Shown: positions 9,296 through 18,758, numbered from the stretch's first letter. The stretch: 34,392 nucleotides of DNA from Candidatus Ghiorseimicrobium undicola (GCA_002796125.1 PCWA01000052.1:1-34392); one strand, 5' to 3'. Notes: a model not told the origin generated them from the letters alone. Translations and numbers: made by a program.

Positions 9296-9868
9296 ATGAA
9301 GAAAAGCGTTTTGTCCCTTTTCCTTTTAATCTGCATTTTTTCATCAAAAGCATACCCTGGATGCTATGGGGGCTACTATATAAGAATAGTAGAGAAACCT
9401 TCTGACAGTTGCATTGCGGTAGAGAGGAATGACTGTATTAGTACGATTACCATAAAAAACTCATGCGATGAAGCATTGCAAATTCTTAGTTTTAAAGATC
9501 CCATTATATTTCCGTATGTGCATTCACCTCGTGAATGGGAAATGTCGCCCGATGCAATGAGATCGTTATTGAATCCTGAATACATAATGCTACCCCCTGG
9601 CGGCAAGCTGTGGTTTTATGTTCCGATAAATGAGGAAGTAGGCGGATTACTGGATTGGCAAAAAAATCTTTCACCCGATATAGAACCTTATTATCAAAAA
9701 TTATCATCAAGTAGGATGAACTATATATTTGGCGAGCTATCTTATAACGGTAAACGTTGCGGTTTTGCTTCGGGTTCGAAGTCAATAAACTTAAATGAAT
9801 TTAACATTAACATAAAAAAAGGCAATGATACATATGCTACCAAAGGAAAATTCAAAAAGAAAGAATAA
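9296..9868 (+). CDS. Cassette-encoded hypothetical secreted protein with signal peptide
   Basis: 190-aa ORF, MKKSVLSLFLLICIFSSKAYPGCYGG N-terminal signal sequence, several Cys, GGGGGT RBS upstream. Confidence 0.75.
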   Translation: MKKSVLSLFLLICIFSSKAYPGCYGGYYIRIVEKPSDSCIAVERNDCISTITIKNSCDEALQILSFKDPIIFPYVHSPREWEMSPDAMRSLLNPEYIMLPPGGKLWFYVPINEEVGGLLDWQKNLSPDIEPYYQKLSSSRMNYIFGELSYNGKRCGFASGSKSINLNEFNINIKKGNDTYATKGKFKKKE

Positions 9869-9983
9869 CGCAAACATGAGGGCAGGTATTTTGGTAGAGA
9901 TGGTAGGACATAGAACATAGAAGGCGTTGTCCATGCTAAAGGGGACAACGCCTCAAAACCAAACAGGACAGTGTTTGTTAGAA
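9863..9983 (+). other. Possible degenerate distal attC-like site
   Basis: GAATAAC (9863-9869) overlaps the ORF stop; GTTAGAA at 9977-9983. AAACA/TGTTT arms and a strong internal hairpin AGGCGTTGTCC / GGACAACGCCT. R'' matches the cassette 5' GTTATGT at only 5 of 7 positions. Confidence 0.35.
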
Positions 9984-10024
9984 CGCGATAAGCTATATAT
10001 AGGTCACAGTTAAGAGCTAAATTC

Positions 10025-10085
10025 AAAGGGGCACTGTCCCGATTAAAATTAAGACACTGTCCCGAATGATTCGGACAACGTCTCT
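10025..10085. repeat. CACTGTCCCGA short direct repeats (REP-like)
   Basis: GGCACTGTCCCGATTAAAATTAAGACACTGTCCCGAATG contains two CACTGTCCCGA copies. GGACAACGTCTC nearby also echoes GGACAACGCCTC at about 9940. Confidence 0.5.
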
Positions 10086-10107
10086 CCTCTCGGATTCGGA
10101 ACGGCGC

Positions 10108-11391
10108 TTATGATTTGGCAAGTTTAATAAGCAGGCTCATTAATTCCCGGCCCAGTATCTCACCCAAAGAACCAAGCTTTGCCGTCCTTTCAGAAAAGCT
10201 CATTGAGCCGTCAGGCTTGATATTGCCTCCCGATATAACAAGAGGAACAGGGTCTGCGGAGTGCGCCTTCATATTGCAGGGAGTGGAGTGGTCTGCGGTA
10301 ACACAAACAATGCTGTTTTTAATATCTATTTTTTCCAGTAATTTTTTAAAGAAAAATTTATCTATTTGTTCTATCGATTCCTTTTTTTTGGCAAAATTTC
10401 CGTCATGAGCCGGCTCATCCGGCCCTTTTATATGTATATACAGGCCGTCGTAGTCCTTTATTTTATCGGCTGCCAGTTCTGCCCAGATATTGTAATCTTT
10501 CTCAATATCCCCGGTTTTCGGAGGTACCTGCACTATTTTAATTCCGGTTAAAAGGGCAATCCCTTTTTCAACCGGCATCTCCACGAAAGAGCCGAAATTA
10601 ATTCCGTAATTCTCGGATACCGGGGGAAATTTCGGCAGCCTGTCTCCGGCATCGCGCGAGACGATAATATTGGCAGAAAGCTTCCCTTCGGCAACGCGTT
10701 TTTTATTAATAGCCGCTTCATTTAAAATTTTACGCGATTTTTCCGTAAATTCATTCAGAAGCCGGGCGGCATCAATCGCCTTAGAATCATTTTCATGACC
10801 CTTATAAGGCTTTGCTTCCAATATCTTCTTCTCAAATTTCTCCAGGGCTACTCCAAATACGCCTTCCTTTTTATAGGCTGGGTCAGGATTAGTAATCCAG
10901 CCGGATAAACGGTTGCGTATCCCTCGTATTACCAAAACTCCGCGATGGCCGATGGTATTTTTAAACTCAAAAGTAGCGTCTGACAAAACCACCTTGCTAT
11001 TTACCTCCTTGGCAAGCTCACCCGCTTCTTTAGTGCTTAAATTCCTTCCCACGCGCCTGTCTATTATAACCGGGCCTTCTTTTTCCGCGGTCGCGAAATT
11101 AACCCTTAACGCCAAATCTCCGTCATTAACAACTAAGCCCTCGGCATAAGACTCTAAAGGGCCGCGGCCGGTGTAATACTTGTGCGCGTCATAACCCAAA
11201 AGGCTGATTACCGCGACATCAGACTCCGGCGCTAAGCCTTTTTCAACAGGGTGCAAAAGACCGGTATTACCCGACTGCGCCAGCTTATCCATATTAGGTG
11301 TAAGCGCCGCCTCTAAAGGCGTTTTATCATTTAATTCTTTAATCGGTAAGTCTCCCAAACCATCCAAAACAATATAAAAAATCTTTTTCAT
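10108..11391 (-). CDS. Cofactor-independent phosphoglycerate mutase, archaeal type
   Basis: MKKIFYIVLDGLGDLPIKELNDKTPLEAALTPNMDKLAQSGNTGLL...SDVAVISLLGYDAHKYYTGRGPLE...VTADHSTPCNMKAHSADPVP. Confidence 0.92.
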   Translation of the reverse strand: MKKIFYIVLDGLGDLPIKELNDKTPLEAALTPNMDKLAQSGNTGLLHPVEKGLAPESDVAVISLLGYDAHKYYTGRGPLESYAEGLVVNDGDLALRVNFATAEKEGPVIIDRRVGRNLSTKEAGELAKEVNSKVVLSDATFEFKNTIGHRGVLVIRGIRNRLSGWITNPDPAYKKEGVFGVALEKFEKKILEAKPYKGHENDSKAIDAARLLNEFTEKSRKILNEAAINKKRVAEGKLSANIIVSRDAGDRLPKFPPVSENYGINFGSFVEMPVEKGIALLTGIKIVQVPPKTGDIEKDYNIWAELAADKIKDYDGLYIHIKGPDEPAHDGNFAKKKESIEQIDKFFFKKLLEKIDIKNSIVCVTADHSTPCNMKAHSADPVPLVISGGNIKPDGSMSFSERTAKLGSLGEILGRELMSLLIKLAKS

Positions 11392-11522
11392 CTTATTTAA
11401 TATAGGATTATTTTGAGCGGATAAGAAAGAATTGCTACAGATCCAAACGGATATAACAATGGACTATCCGCGACATCCGCAATCATCTGTTTGAATCCCA
11501 TTATTTTTTAATTATCCATTGA

Positions 11523-13817
11523 CTAACACTTACTGTACCCACAGCCCTGGCATTTCATACAGCCCTCTTCATGCCGCAAAGCTCCGCCGCAATCGGGGCA
11601 TACGCCTATAATATTTTTAGAAATACGGGAAGGCGCCTTAATAACGCCGGCTAACTCATTAACATTAACAGGCATTGTTTCTTTTACCGGCTCTTTTAGC
11701 GAATGGTCCATTAATCTTCTCTCTATGACACGGGCAATGGCATCGGTACAGGAAAAAATACGCACGCCTTTTTCCCATGACGGAGACGGGCACCTAATAC
11801 CTCTTAACTGTTCAATCATTGCTTTTAAATCCACCCCGGACCTGAGCGAAAGAGAAACCAGCCTCCCCACCGCCTCCAATTGGCTAGCCGCGCACCCTCC
11901 GGCTTTGCCCATCTGGGTAAATACCTCAAACGGCTTGCCTGCCTCATCGCTATTTATGGTTACATATAGATTACCGCAACCGGTAGCTACTTTTGTCGTC
12001 GTGCCTATGGTAACTTCCGGCCTTGGGCGCGGGCCTACCTTAACGGAAAGATTTATTTCCGGGCTAGATTCTGATTTACCGATATTTAATACTTGCTCTT
12101 GGCGGGATTTATCCCTGTAGATAGTAACACCTTTGCAGCCAAGCTGATAAGCCAGAAGATAAACGGTTTTTACATCTTCAATAGTCGCATGTTGCGAGAA
12201 ATTAACTGTTTTGCTCACGGCATTATCAGTGTATTTCTGGAATACCGCCTGCATTTTTATATGCCATTCCGGGCTTATGTCATGCGCCGTAACAAATACG
12301 CGCTTTATATCATCAGGCACTTCCTCTAAATCATGGATAGTGCCTTTTTCAGCTATCTTTTCCATAAGCTTGCGTGAATAAAAACCGCGTTCTTTAGCGG
12401 TCGCTTCAAAAATATTATCCACTTCTATTAATTTATCGTTATCCATAACATTACGGTAATAAGAAAGAGCGAACAACGGCTCAATGCCGGAAGAGCAAGG
12501 CCCAGCGATAATGCTTATAGTACCGGTCGGGGCAATAGTCGTAAGGGTGGCATTACGCAGTTTAATTTTCTTATTACTTCTGGCGTATATACTTTGCTTA
12601 TAAGCGGGGAATACGCCCTTTTCTTTTGCCAATCTTTCTGATTCCGCCCTTGCCTCCTTTAAAACAACAGACATGATTTTATCAGCCAACTTCAAAGCCT
12701 TCTCGCTGTCATAAGGAATCTTAAGGCGGCAAAGCATGCTGCCCCAGCCCATGACACCCAAGCCTATCTTGCGTGTTCTTTTTGTATTTTCCTCTATGAC
12801 CGGAAGCGGAAATCTATTAGTATCTATAACATTATCCAGGAATCTAACGGCTATACGGGTAACTTCTTTTAATCTATCCCAGTTCACATCATGGCTGCCC
12901 TGAGTTTCATCTACCAATGAAGAAAGGTTTATTGATCCAAGGTTGCACGACTCATAAGGTAAAAGTACCTGCTCACCGCACGGATTAGTAGATTCATATT
13001 CTCCTAATTCCGGCGTCGGGTTAAATTCATTCATTTTATCAATAAATATAATGCCGGGTTCGCCGTTTTTATGCGCCTGTTTCACTATCAAATCAAAAAC
13101 TTCCTTCGCGTTAAGATGACCAACCGGTTTATGGGTATGAGGGTCGATCAGGTTATAATCCTGCCCTGACTCCATTTTTTTCATAAACTCATCGGTGATG
13201 GCTACGGAAATATTAAAATTCGTTATGTCTTTATTGTTTTCTTTACAGGTAATAAACTCCAATATATCCGGGTGGTCACAGCGTAAAATTCCCATGTTTG
13301 CGCCCCTTCTCATGCCGCCCTGTTTTACGGCTTGCGTTGCGGCATCAAAAACCTTCATAAACGAAACGGGGCCTGAAGCAACTCCCCCGGTAGATTTAAC
13401 CATGCTGTTTTTAGAGCGCAGGCGCGAGAAAGAAAAGCCCGTCCCTCCTCCGGATTTATGGATGAGGCTTGCGCTTTTAAGGGCCTCAAATATATCTTCC
13501 ATGGAATCATTAACCGGTAAAACATAACAAGCCGATAATTGCCCCAGCTCGCGGCCGGCGTTCATAAGCGTAGGGGAATTAGGCATAAATTCCAGATTGG
13601 AAATAATAGAATAAAAATCCTTCTCTATCGCTTTTATGCAAGCCGCGTCTTTGCCGTAAAGTTTTTCTGTCTGCGCTATCGTATGCGCCACTCTTTTAAA
13701 CATATCTTCGGTGGACTCGCAAACTTTTCCCTCGCTGTCCTTTTTAAGATAGCGCTTCTCCAAAACCTTCAACGCGTTGTCGGATAATTTTACAGGCATG
13801 TTCACACCTCCTATCAA
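11523..13817 (-). CDS. nrdJ: Adenosylcobalamin-dependent ribonucleoside-diphosphate reductase
   Basis: MPNSPTLMNAGRELGQLSACYVLPVNDSMEDIFEALKSASLIHKSGGGTGFSFSRLR, NPCGEQVLLPYESCNLGSINLS, C-terminal CPDCGGALRHEEGCMKCQGCGYSKC. Probable start MPVKL at about 13799. Confidence 0.93.
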   Translation of the reverse strand: MIGGVNMPVKLSDNALKVLEKRYLKKDSEGKVCESTEDMFKRVAHTIAQTEKLYGKDAACIKAIEKDFYSIISNLEFMPNSPTLMNAGRELGQLSACYVLPVNDSMEDIFEALKSASLIHKSGGGTGFSFSRLRSKNSMVKSTGGVASGPVSFMKVFDAATQAVKQGGMRRGANMGILRCDHPDILEFITCKENNKDITNFNISVAITDEFMKKMESGQDYNLIDPHTHKPVGHLNAKEVFDLIVKQAHKNGEPGIIFIDKMNEFNPTPELGEYESTNPCGEQVLLPYESCNLGSINLSSLVDETQGSHDVNWDRLKEVTRIAVRFLDNVIDTNRFPLPVIEENTKRTRKIGLGVMGWGSMLCRLKIPYDSEKALKLADKIMSVVLKEARAESERLAKEKGVFPAYKQSIYARSNKKIKLRNATLTTIAPTGTISIIAGPCSSGIEPLFALSYYRNVMDNDKLIEVDNIFEATAKERGFYSRKLMEKIAEKGTIHDLEEVPDDIKRVFVTAHDISPEWHIKMQAVFQKYTDNAVSKTVNFSQHATIEDVKTVYLLAYQLGCKGVTIYRDKSRQEQVLNIGKSESSPEINLSVKVGPRPRPEVTIGTTTKVATGCGNLYVTINSDEAGKPFEVFTQMGKAGGCAASQLEAVGRLVSLSLRSGVDLKAMIEQLRGIRCPSPSWEKGVRIFSCTDAIARVIERRLMDHSLKEPVKETMPVNVNELAGVIKAPSRISKNIIGVCPDCGGALRHEEGCMKCQGCGYSKC

Positions 13818-13863
13818 AGCCTAAAATTTGGAATGTTTATAATTTCAATTTACGGGGATTTTC

Positions 13864-13892
13864 AGTATAACACCACCGCGAAAAAAAATCAA
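13864..13892 (-). promoter_or_regulatory. Sigma70-like promoter of nrdJ
   Basis: Minus strand TTGATT (13892-13887), 17-nt spacer, TATACT (13869-13864). Confidence 0.55.
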
Positions 13893-13900
13893 GTAAAAAA

Positions 13901-13945
13901 TACAATATATTGTAGGCAAATATAAATATACTACAATTTATTGTG
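13901..13945. promoter_or_regulatory. Tandem NrdR-box-like operators upstream of nrdJ
   Basis: Perfect palindrome TACAATATATTGTA (13901-13914) and near-copy TACAATTTATTGTG (13932-13945), centre-to-centre 31 bp (about 3 helical turns). Confidence 0.65.
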
Positions 13946-15005
13946 CTTTGCCGATCAACCTGTCATTAAGCCTGGCTGATATTTCCACACATAAACTATT
14001 TATTTTCTCAGCCAGGGCTATATCTAAAGTGCCGCATCCGCAGCTTGGGGTAACCATGATTTTATCAATAGCGGCATGCCTTTGCATTGCCTGGGAGAGA
14101 CGGCGCAGTAATTCGCCGGATTCTCCCTCTGTGGCTGCCTCCGCATTATTGGGGACAATGCCGAATGCCAAGATGCCGCCTCGGTTTAAAAATTTATTTA
14201 ATTCTTCTCCGTAAAGAAACAAATTATCCATATAGCCGTAAGCGTCAAAATTAAGAATATCCAAATTCGTAGATAATACCAGCGACCAGTCCGTATTGGC
14301 ACAGCAATGTATGCCGCAAGTCGCGCCCTCTACATGAGCGGCATCAATAACCTCATTAAGGCAATTTATCACATCTTCTTTCTTGAGCGTGAAAAAACTT
14401 GAGCCGAAAGAAACCAAATATGGCTCATCTATAAAAATTATAGTTTTGAGTTTTGGGTTGTGGGTCCTGAGTTTTCGTATTTGCCATCTTGTTTTCATGG
14501 CTAAAAATTTAAGCAAAACCTCCCTTAATTCAGGATTATAAATTATCGGCTGGCCCGCATCAGTCAACAGCATCATCCCTAAAGTAATTGGGCCTACTGT
14601 CTGGCCTTTTATTAGGGACACATCCTGTTTTTCAGAAAAATAGGATGTGTCCCTATTTTTTAAAGCATCTACCAAAGCATATAGGCCAGAGGCGTATTCA
14701 GGCGATATGGCGAAATAATCTAGGCCGTCATTCAGATAATGCTGCAGGCAATCTTCAAGCTCTGAGGAAAAATCTTTTCTTCCGGTATCAACAAATATTT
14801 TTTTATCTTTTTGATTAACTGCTATGCCGGGAAACTTTTCCGAAAATTGAACCGTCATCTGTTCAAAGAAACTCTTTTTCGGCAGCTGAGGCCAAAAGAC
14901 AATATTTTGCCTAAAACATGTGAAGACATGTTCAACTGCTTGACGCTCATCAAGATAAGGAAGGCTTCCTATGCCGGTAGCTAATGTTTTATCCAGGGAA
15001 AACAT
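13938..15005 (-). CDS. MetE/UROD-superfamily (cobalamin-independent methionine synthase C-terminal-like) protein
   Basis: ATGIGSLPYLDERQAVEHVF, LIKGQTVGPITLG, FIDEPYLVSFGSSF, CGIHCCANTDW, TPSCGCGTLD motifs. Confidence 0.8.
   Translation of the reverse strand: MFSLDKTLATGIGSLPYLDERQAVEHVFTCFRQNIVFWPQLPKKSFFEQMTVQFSEKFPGIAVNQKDKKIFVDTGRKDFSSELEDCLQHYLNDGLDYFAISPEYASGLYALVDALKNRDTSYFSEKQDVSLIKGQTVGPITLGMMLLTDAGQPIIYNPELREVLLKFLAMKTRWQIRKLRTHNPKLKTIIFIDEPYLVSFGSSFFTLKKEDVINCLNEVIDAAHVEGATCGIHCCANTDWSLVLSTNLDILNFDAYGYMDNLFLYGEELNKFLNRGGILAFGIVPNNAEAATEGESGELLRRLSQAMQRHAAIDKIMVTPSCGCGTLDIALAEKINSLCVEISARLNDRLIGKAQ
14443..14477. repeat. Heptanucleotide degenerate tandem array inside CDS
   Basis: gttttga|gttttgg|gttgtgg|gtcctga|gttttcg: five 7-nt units, encoding RKLRTHNPKLKT on the minus strand. 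Confidence 0.7.
14613..14655. repeat. 43-nt near-perfect hairpin element inside CDS
   Basis: TAGGGACACATCCT g TTTTT cag AAAAA t AGGATGTGTCCCTA: 14-bp perfect arms plus 5-bp inner arms. Confidence 0.9.
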
Positions 15006-15044
15006 ATTATATTTTACTGCTTATGAGAAGCTAACGAATAATCT

Positions 15045-16043
15045 TCAACGGGGTGCGCACGAATCGCGGATTACAAGCTTAGTAGGTAGTAATATTTTTG
15101 AAATCTTACTATCTATCCCTTTCATCAAAACATCTAATTCTTTTACGGCAGTTTGCGCCATTTCCATCAAGGGTTGATGTATCGTCGTTAATGACACTGT
15201 GCCGTATATACTAATAGGATTATCATCAAAACCTATAATCGATATATCTTCGGGCACTCTCATGCCTCTTTCCATGATTGCCGACGCTGCTTCCTGAGCC
15301 ATATCATCGGAGGCGATAAATATTGCTGTGGGCTTTTTCTTGAGTGAAAGCAGTTTTTCTACGGCATCTCTGGCGGACTTACGCGAATAATCCCCTTGCA
15401 GCAAAAAACCGTCTTGAATATCTATGTTGGCGGTTTTTAAAGCGGTTTTATAACCGCCGGTCCTATCGCGTGCCGCCTGGGTAAGCGTTCCGCCGCCTAT
15501 ATGGGCTATATCCTTATGGCCAAGTTCAAGTAAATATTTTACCGCGTCCTCAGCCCCTTTTTTATTATCTATAGCTATACAGGAAACCTCTAAATCCTTA
15601 ATCAAATTATTCATTACCACGATAGGAACGCCTAAGCTCAAGGCTTCCTGCAGCTGCCCCTTATCCTCTTTAAAAACCTCCGCGAATATAACTCCTCCGA
15701 TATTCGAAAGATTAAGGTTTTTCTTGGGATCCGCTATATGCAGTAAAATATCCAGCTTTAGGCTGTCACATATAGCCCCTATCCCGCGTATTACCTCCAG
15801 GCCGTAGTATGAATAAAATATGCCTTCATAGCGAGGTATAACTAAAGCGATTGTGTCCGGCTTGCCTTTAACCAGCGCCTGAGCTATAAGGTTCGGCTTG
15901 AATTTAAGCTTTTTGATTGCTTCTTCGACTTTTATGCGGTTAGAATTCTTTACGGTGGAAAACTTGTTTATAACGCGGGAAACTGTCGCGACCGACACCC
16001 CGGCAACACGCGCCACATCTTCAATGCTTACTTGCTTCTGCAT
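15045..16043 (-). CDS. LacI-family transcriptional regulator
   Basis: VSIEDVARVAGVSVATVSRVINKFSTVKNSNRIKVEEAIKKLKFKPNLIAQAL HTH plus periplasmic-binding-like domain. Confidence 0.95.
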   Translation of the reverse strand: MQKQVSIEDVARVAGVSVATVSRVINKFSTVKNSNRIKVEEAIKKLKFKPNLIAQALVKGKPDTIALVIPRYEGIFYSYYGLEVIRGIGAICDSLKLDILLHIADPKKNLNLSNIGGVIFAEVFKEDKGQLQEALSLGVPIVVMNNLIKDLEVSCIAIDNKKGAEDAVKYLLELGHKDIAHIGGGTLTQAARDRTGGYKTALKTANIDIQDGFLLQGDYSRKSARDAVEKLLSLKKKPTAIFIASDDMAQEAASAIMERGMRVPEDISIIGFDDNPISIYGTVSLTTIHQPLMEMAQTAVKELDVLMKGIDSKISKILLPTKLVIRDSCAPR

Positions 16044-16081
16044 AATCTATAAGAATGTATAAAAAAATTAACCTTCTATTT

Positions 16082-17266
16082 TTATCTAATTAAATCTCCG
16101 ACCTGTATCTGCTGGCCCGGATAAATATATGTTATGTCCGCGGCCGAAATATCGCTCCTGACCTGAATTACTTTAATTGAAGCTATCTTTACATTGCTGC
16201 GATAAACATCAAATAACATGCCGGACCTTACTCCGGAAGATTCTCCCGCATCCATAACAACAAAATTATTTTCTTTATTTACTGCCAGGATTTGCGCGCT
16301 TACGCCCGCCCCGCTCATCGGCGAACCAGCCGCGGAACTATCGGCCTTGACAATTATCGGCGGAAGCTCCACTACTTTAGAACTTTTAGTTGAAATGTCG
16401 GTAGTTTGTGACCGCATAGTAGTAAGGCTGTCTTTTATTTTCATAATCTCGCCCATTCTATCCTGCAATACCTGATCCATTTCAGCAATCTTTTTAGTCA
16501 GAATTTTATTTTCTTCTTTAAAATCGCTGACCTGCCTTGCCAGCATCATTTTTGAGTTGTTTGTATCGCTCAGCTGCTGCTGCATAATATTATAATCCTG
16601 TCTAATCTTACCAAGCTCTTCGGAAAGGACCTTTCTGTCCTTCTTCTCTCTTACCAGTTCTTCAGACAAACTCTTGGATAATTTCTCGCTGTAAGAAATC
16701 TGCCTTTCAAGATCGGTTTTTATTCTATTAAGCTCGTTCAACTCAAACTCTAAATCAGTATTTTTCTTGGCCGCCTCTTCCATCTTCATATTCAAAGATT
16801 CCATTTGCTGTTTAAGGCCGGCAACTTCTATCTCAAGCCCCGCTTTATCTTTTAACACAGACGCCCAATAGGAATCATCGGAGGCGGAATAAGCGGCGGC
16901 AGAGCCTTTTTTATCTTCAACCGTCACGGACTCTTTGATTTTCTTGAGTTCTTCTATTTTATTTATCAATTCTTCCTTCTCGCCTAAAGCTACTTCATAT
17001 TTACTTTTCCAGTTTTCTTGTTCGGTTTTGATGCTGGTCATCTCCCGCTGCGCGGTTTCTAGCTTGTTTTGGAGGCTGGAAAGTTCAGAATTAGCTTGCT
17101 GTAATTTCCCTCTTAAATCTTCGCTCTCTCCCTGCGCCCTATCTATCTCCCGGGCATATTTCTTTCTTTCCGCGCTGAAAGACTGTATGGATTGAAACGC
17201 TATAACTCCAAGGACTACGGATATTACTCCCAGTACAATGATAATTATTTTACTCTTATTATCCAT
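16082..17266 (-). CDS. Membrane-anchored long coiled-coil protein with C-terminal beta domain
   Basis: Single N-terminal TM (IIIIVLGVISVVLGVIAF), long heptad coiled coil, C-terminal VVMDAGESSGVRSGMLFDVYR...VGDLIR. Confidence 0.75.
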   Translation of the reverse strand: MDNKSKIIIIVLGVISVVLGVIAFQSIQSFSAERKKYAREIDRAQGESEDLRGKLQQANSELSSLQNKLETAQREMTSIKTEQENWKSKYEVALGEKEELINKIEELKKIKESVTVEDKKGSAAAYSASDDSYWASVLKDKAGLEIEVAGLKQQMESLNMKMEEAAKKNTDLEFELNELNRIKTDLERQISYSEKLSKSLSEELVREKKDRKVLSEELGKIRQDYNIMQQQLSDTNNSKMMLARQVSDFKEENKILTKKIAEMDQVLQDRMGEIMKIKDSLTTMRSQTTDISTKSSKVVELPPIIVKADSSAAGSPMSGAGVSAQILAVNKENNFVVMDAGESSGVRSGMLFDVYRSNVKIASIKVIQVRSDISAADITYIYPGQQIQVGDLIR

Positions 17267-17351
17267 ACATTGCCTCCTTAAATATCCCTGCTTTTTTATT
17301 CAAGATGCCTTTTGTAAAAAAGTAGAATAAATCTGACCCTTTTTGCGAAAC

Positions 17352-18593
17352 TTAACTTTGCGAAAATACCTGCTTTATCACTAAATTCGCGGCCCCGAGC
17401 GCTACGGCATTTTCTCCCAGCGTCGAAGGAATAATTTTTACTTCGCGCGCCGTTTCTTCAAAAGCCCATTCAGAAACCGTTCCGCGCACTACGTCCAAAA
17501 ATATATCCGAAACAGCCTCCAGGCCTCCACCGATAATAAGAACCTGCGGATTAAACACATTAACTAAAAAAGCCGCCTTTATGCCAAGGCGTTTTGCCGC
17601 CTGTTTAATTATGGAAAGAGCCAAATCATCTTTTAATTTCGCCGCCTCAAATACATCGCGAAGCATTAAATTATCTATGGTTTTTGCTCTGTCTAATATT
17701 CTTGAATGTTTATTTTGCGCCAAGGCAACCTTTGCTTCTTTGAGTATATCCAAGTCCGCCTCCCAGCGCTCCAGTAAACAAGGCTTGCCTATATCACAGT
17801 TAAAATATTTATTTTCTAAACGGTTATAAATAGAAATTTCCCCCGCGCACCCCGAAGAACCGCGGTATATTTCTCCGCCAATCATGATCCCCAATCCAAC
17901 CCCTGAAAAAAGAAACAAAACATTTTTAATTTCCGGATCCAGCGCCAGCCACTGCTCCCCAAAACAGGCAACCGTCGCATCATTCTCAATTATGCAAGGC
18001 AGGTTAAATTTTTCTTCAATTATGTCCTTCAGAGGCAGGGTGATCATCGCGTAATTGTAGTTATCGTCAATCTTCTGCGGCCACCTTACTGTTTCCCTGT
18101 TTTTGTCAACGATGCCGGCAATACCCACGCCGATCCCTTTTATTTTATCTTTCTTTTCCACGCTATCCAGCGTTTTCTCAATAAGTTCCAATATTAAGCT
18201 TACAACTTCCTTAACATCGCTGCTCTTTTTATCTATTTTTATGCGGCTGACTATGTTACCGCTTAAGTCAACGCATGCTGCCACCATATCAAAAAGATTA
18301 GCGCCTACGCCTATAGCCAGGCCTGCTTCGGAATTTAACCCAAGCAATACAGGGCGCCTGCCGCCTCCGGAAACATCAAGTTCTCTTTCCAACACAAGAT
18401 GCTGTTTAAGAAAATCATCTATATAGTTTGAAATCGTAACTACATTCAGCCCGACAAGCTTGGATATCTCAGCTTTACTGATAGTGCCATTCCTGCGTAT
18501 CGCATCCAAAATACTCAAGTTTTTACGCGCTCGCTCGCTTAAAAAAATATCCTCTAGTCTTGACTCACGCATCGCATCATCCTTTAGGGCCAT
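17352..18593 (-). CDS. ROK-family transcriptional regulator/kinase-like
   Basis: N-terminal HTH plus GIGVGIAGIVD, NDATVACFGEQW, FLFSGVGLGIMIGGEIYRGSSGCAGEI, IIGGGLE. Confidence 0.92.
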   Translation of the reverse strand: MALKDDAMRESRLEDIFLSERARKNLSILDAIRRNGTISKAEISKLVGLNVVTISNYIDDFLKQHLVLERELDVSGGGRRPVLLGLNSEAGLAIGVGANLFDMVAACVDLSGNIVSRIKIDKKSSDVKEVVSLILELIEKTLDSVEKKDKIKGIGVGIAGIVDKNRETVRWPQKIDDNYNYAMITLPLKDIIEEKFNLPCIIENDATVACFGEQWLALDPEIKNVLFLFSGVGLGIMIGGEIYRGSSGCAGEISIYNRLENKYFNCDIGKPCLLERWEADLDILKEAKVALAQNKHSRILDRAKTIDNLMLRDVFEAAKLKDDLALSIIKQAAKRLGIKAAFLVNVFNPQVLIIGGGLEAVSDIFLDVVRGTVSEWAFEETAREVKIIPSTLGENAVALGAANLVIKQVFSQS

Positions 18594-18758
18594 ATCCTAT
18601 CTTACTGCAAATTAATAAGTAACTACGCTTCCGGCCCAAATTTTCGCATAGGGCTAAATTATTTTAATTACAGCTATATTAACATAAAACTAAAATTTAT
18701 TGCAATAGTTTTTTTAAAAAAGAGGTTTCTTAACTATAATCATCTTAATGCATGGAAG

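Noticed and set aside
11725-12120. Plus-strand 131-aa ORF within nrdJ, and similar plus-strand ORFs throughout
   Set aside because: Shadow ORFs opposite well-supported minus-strand genes; no RBS or family support.
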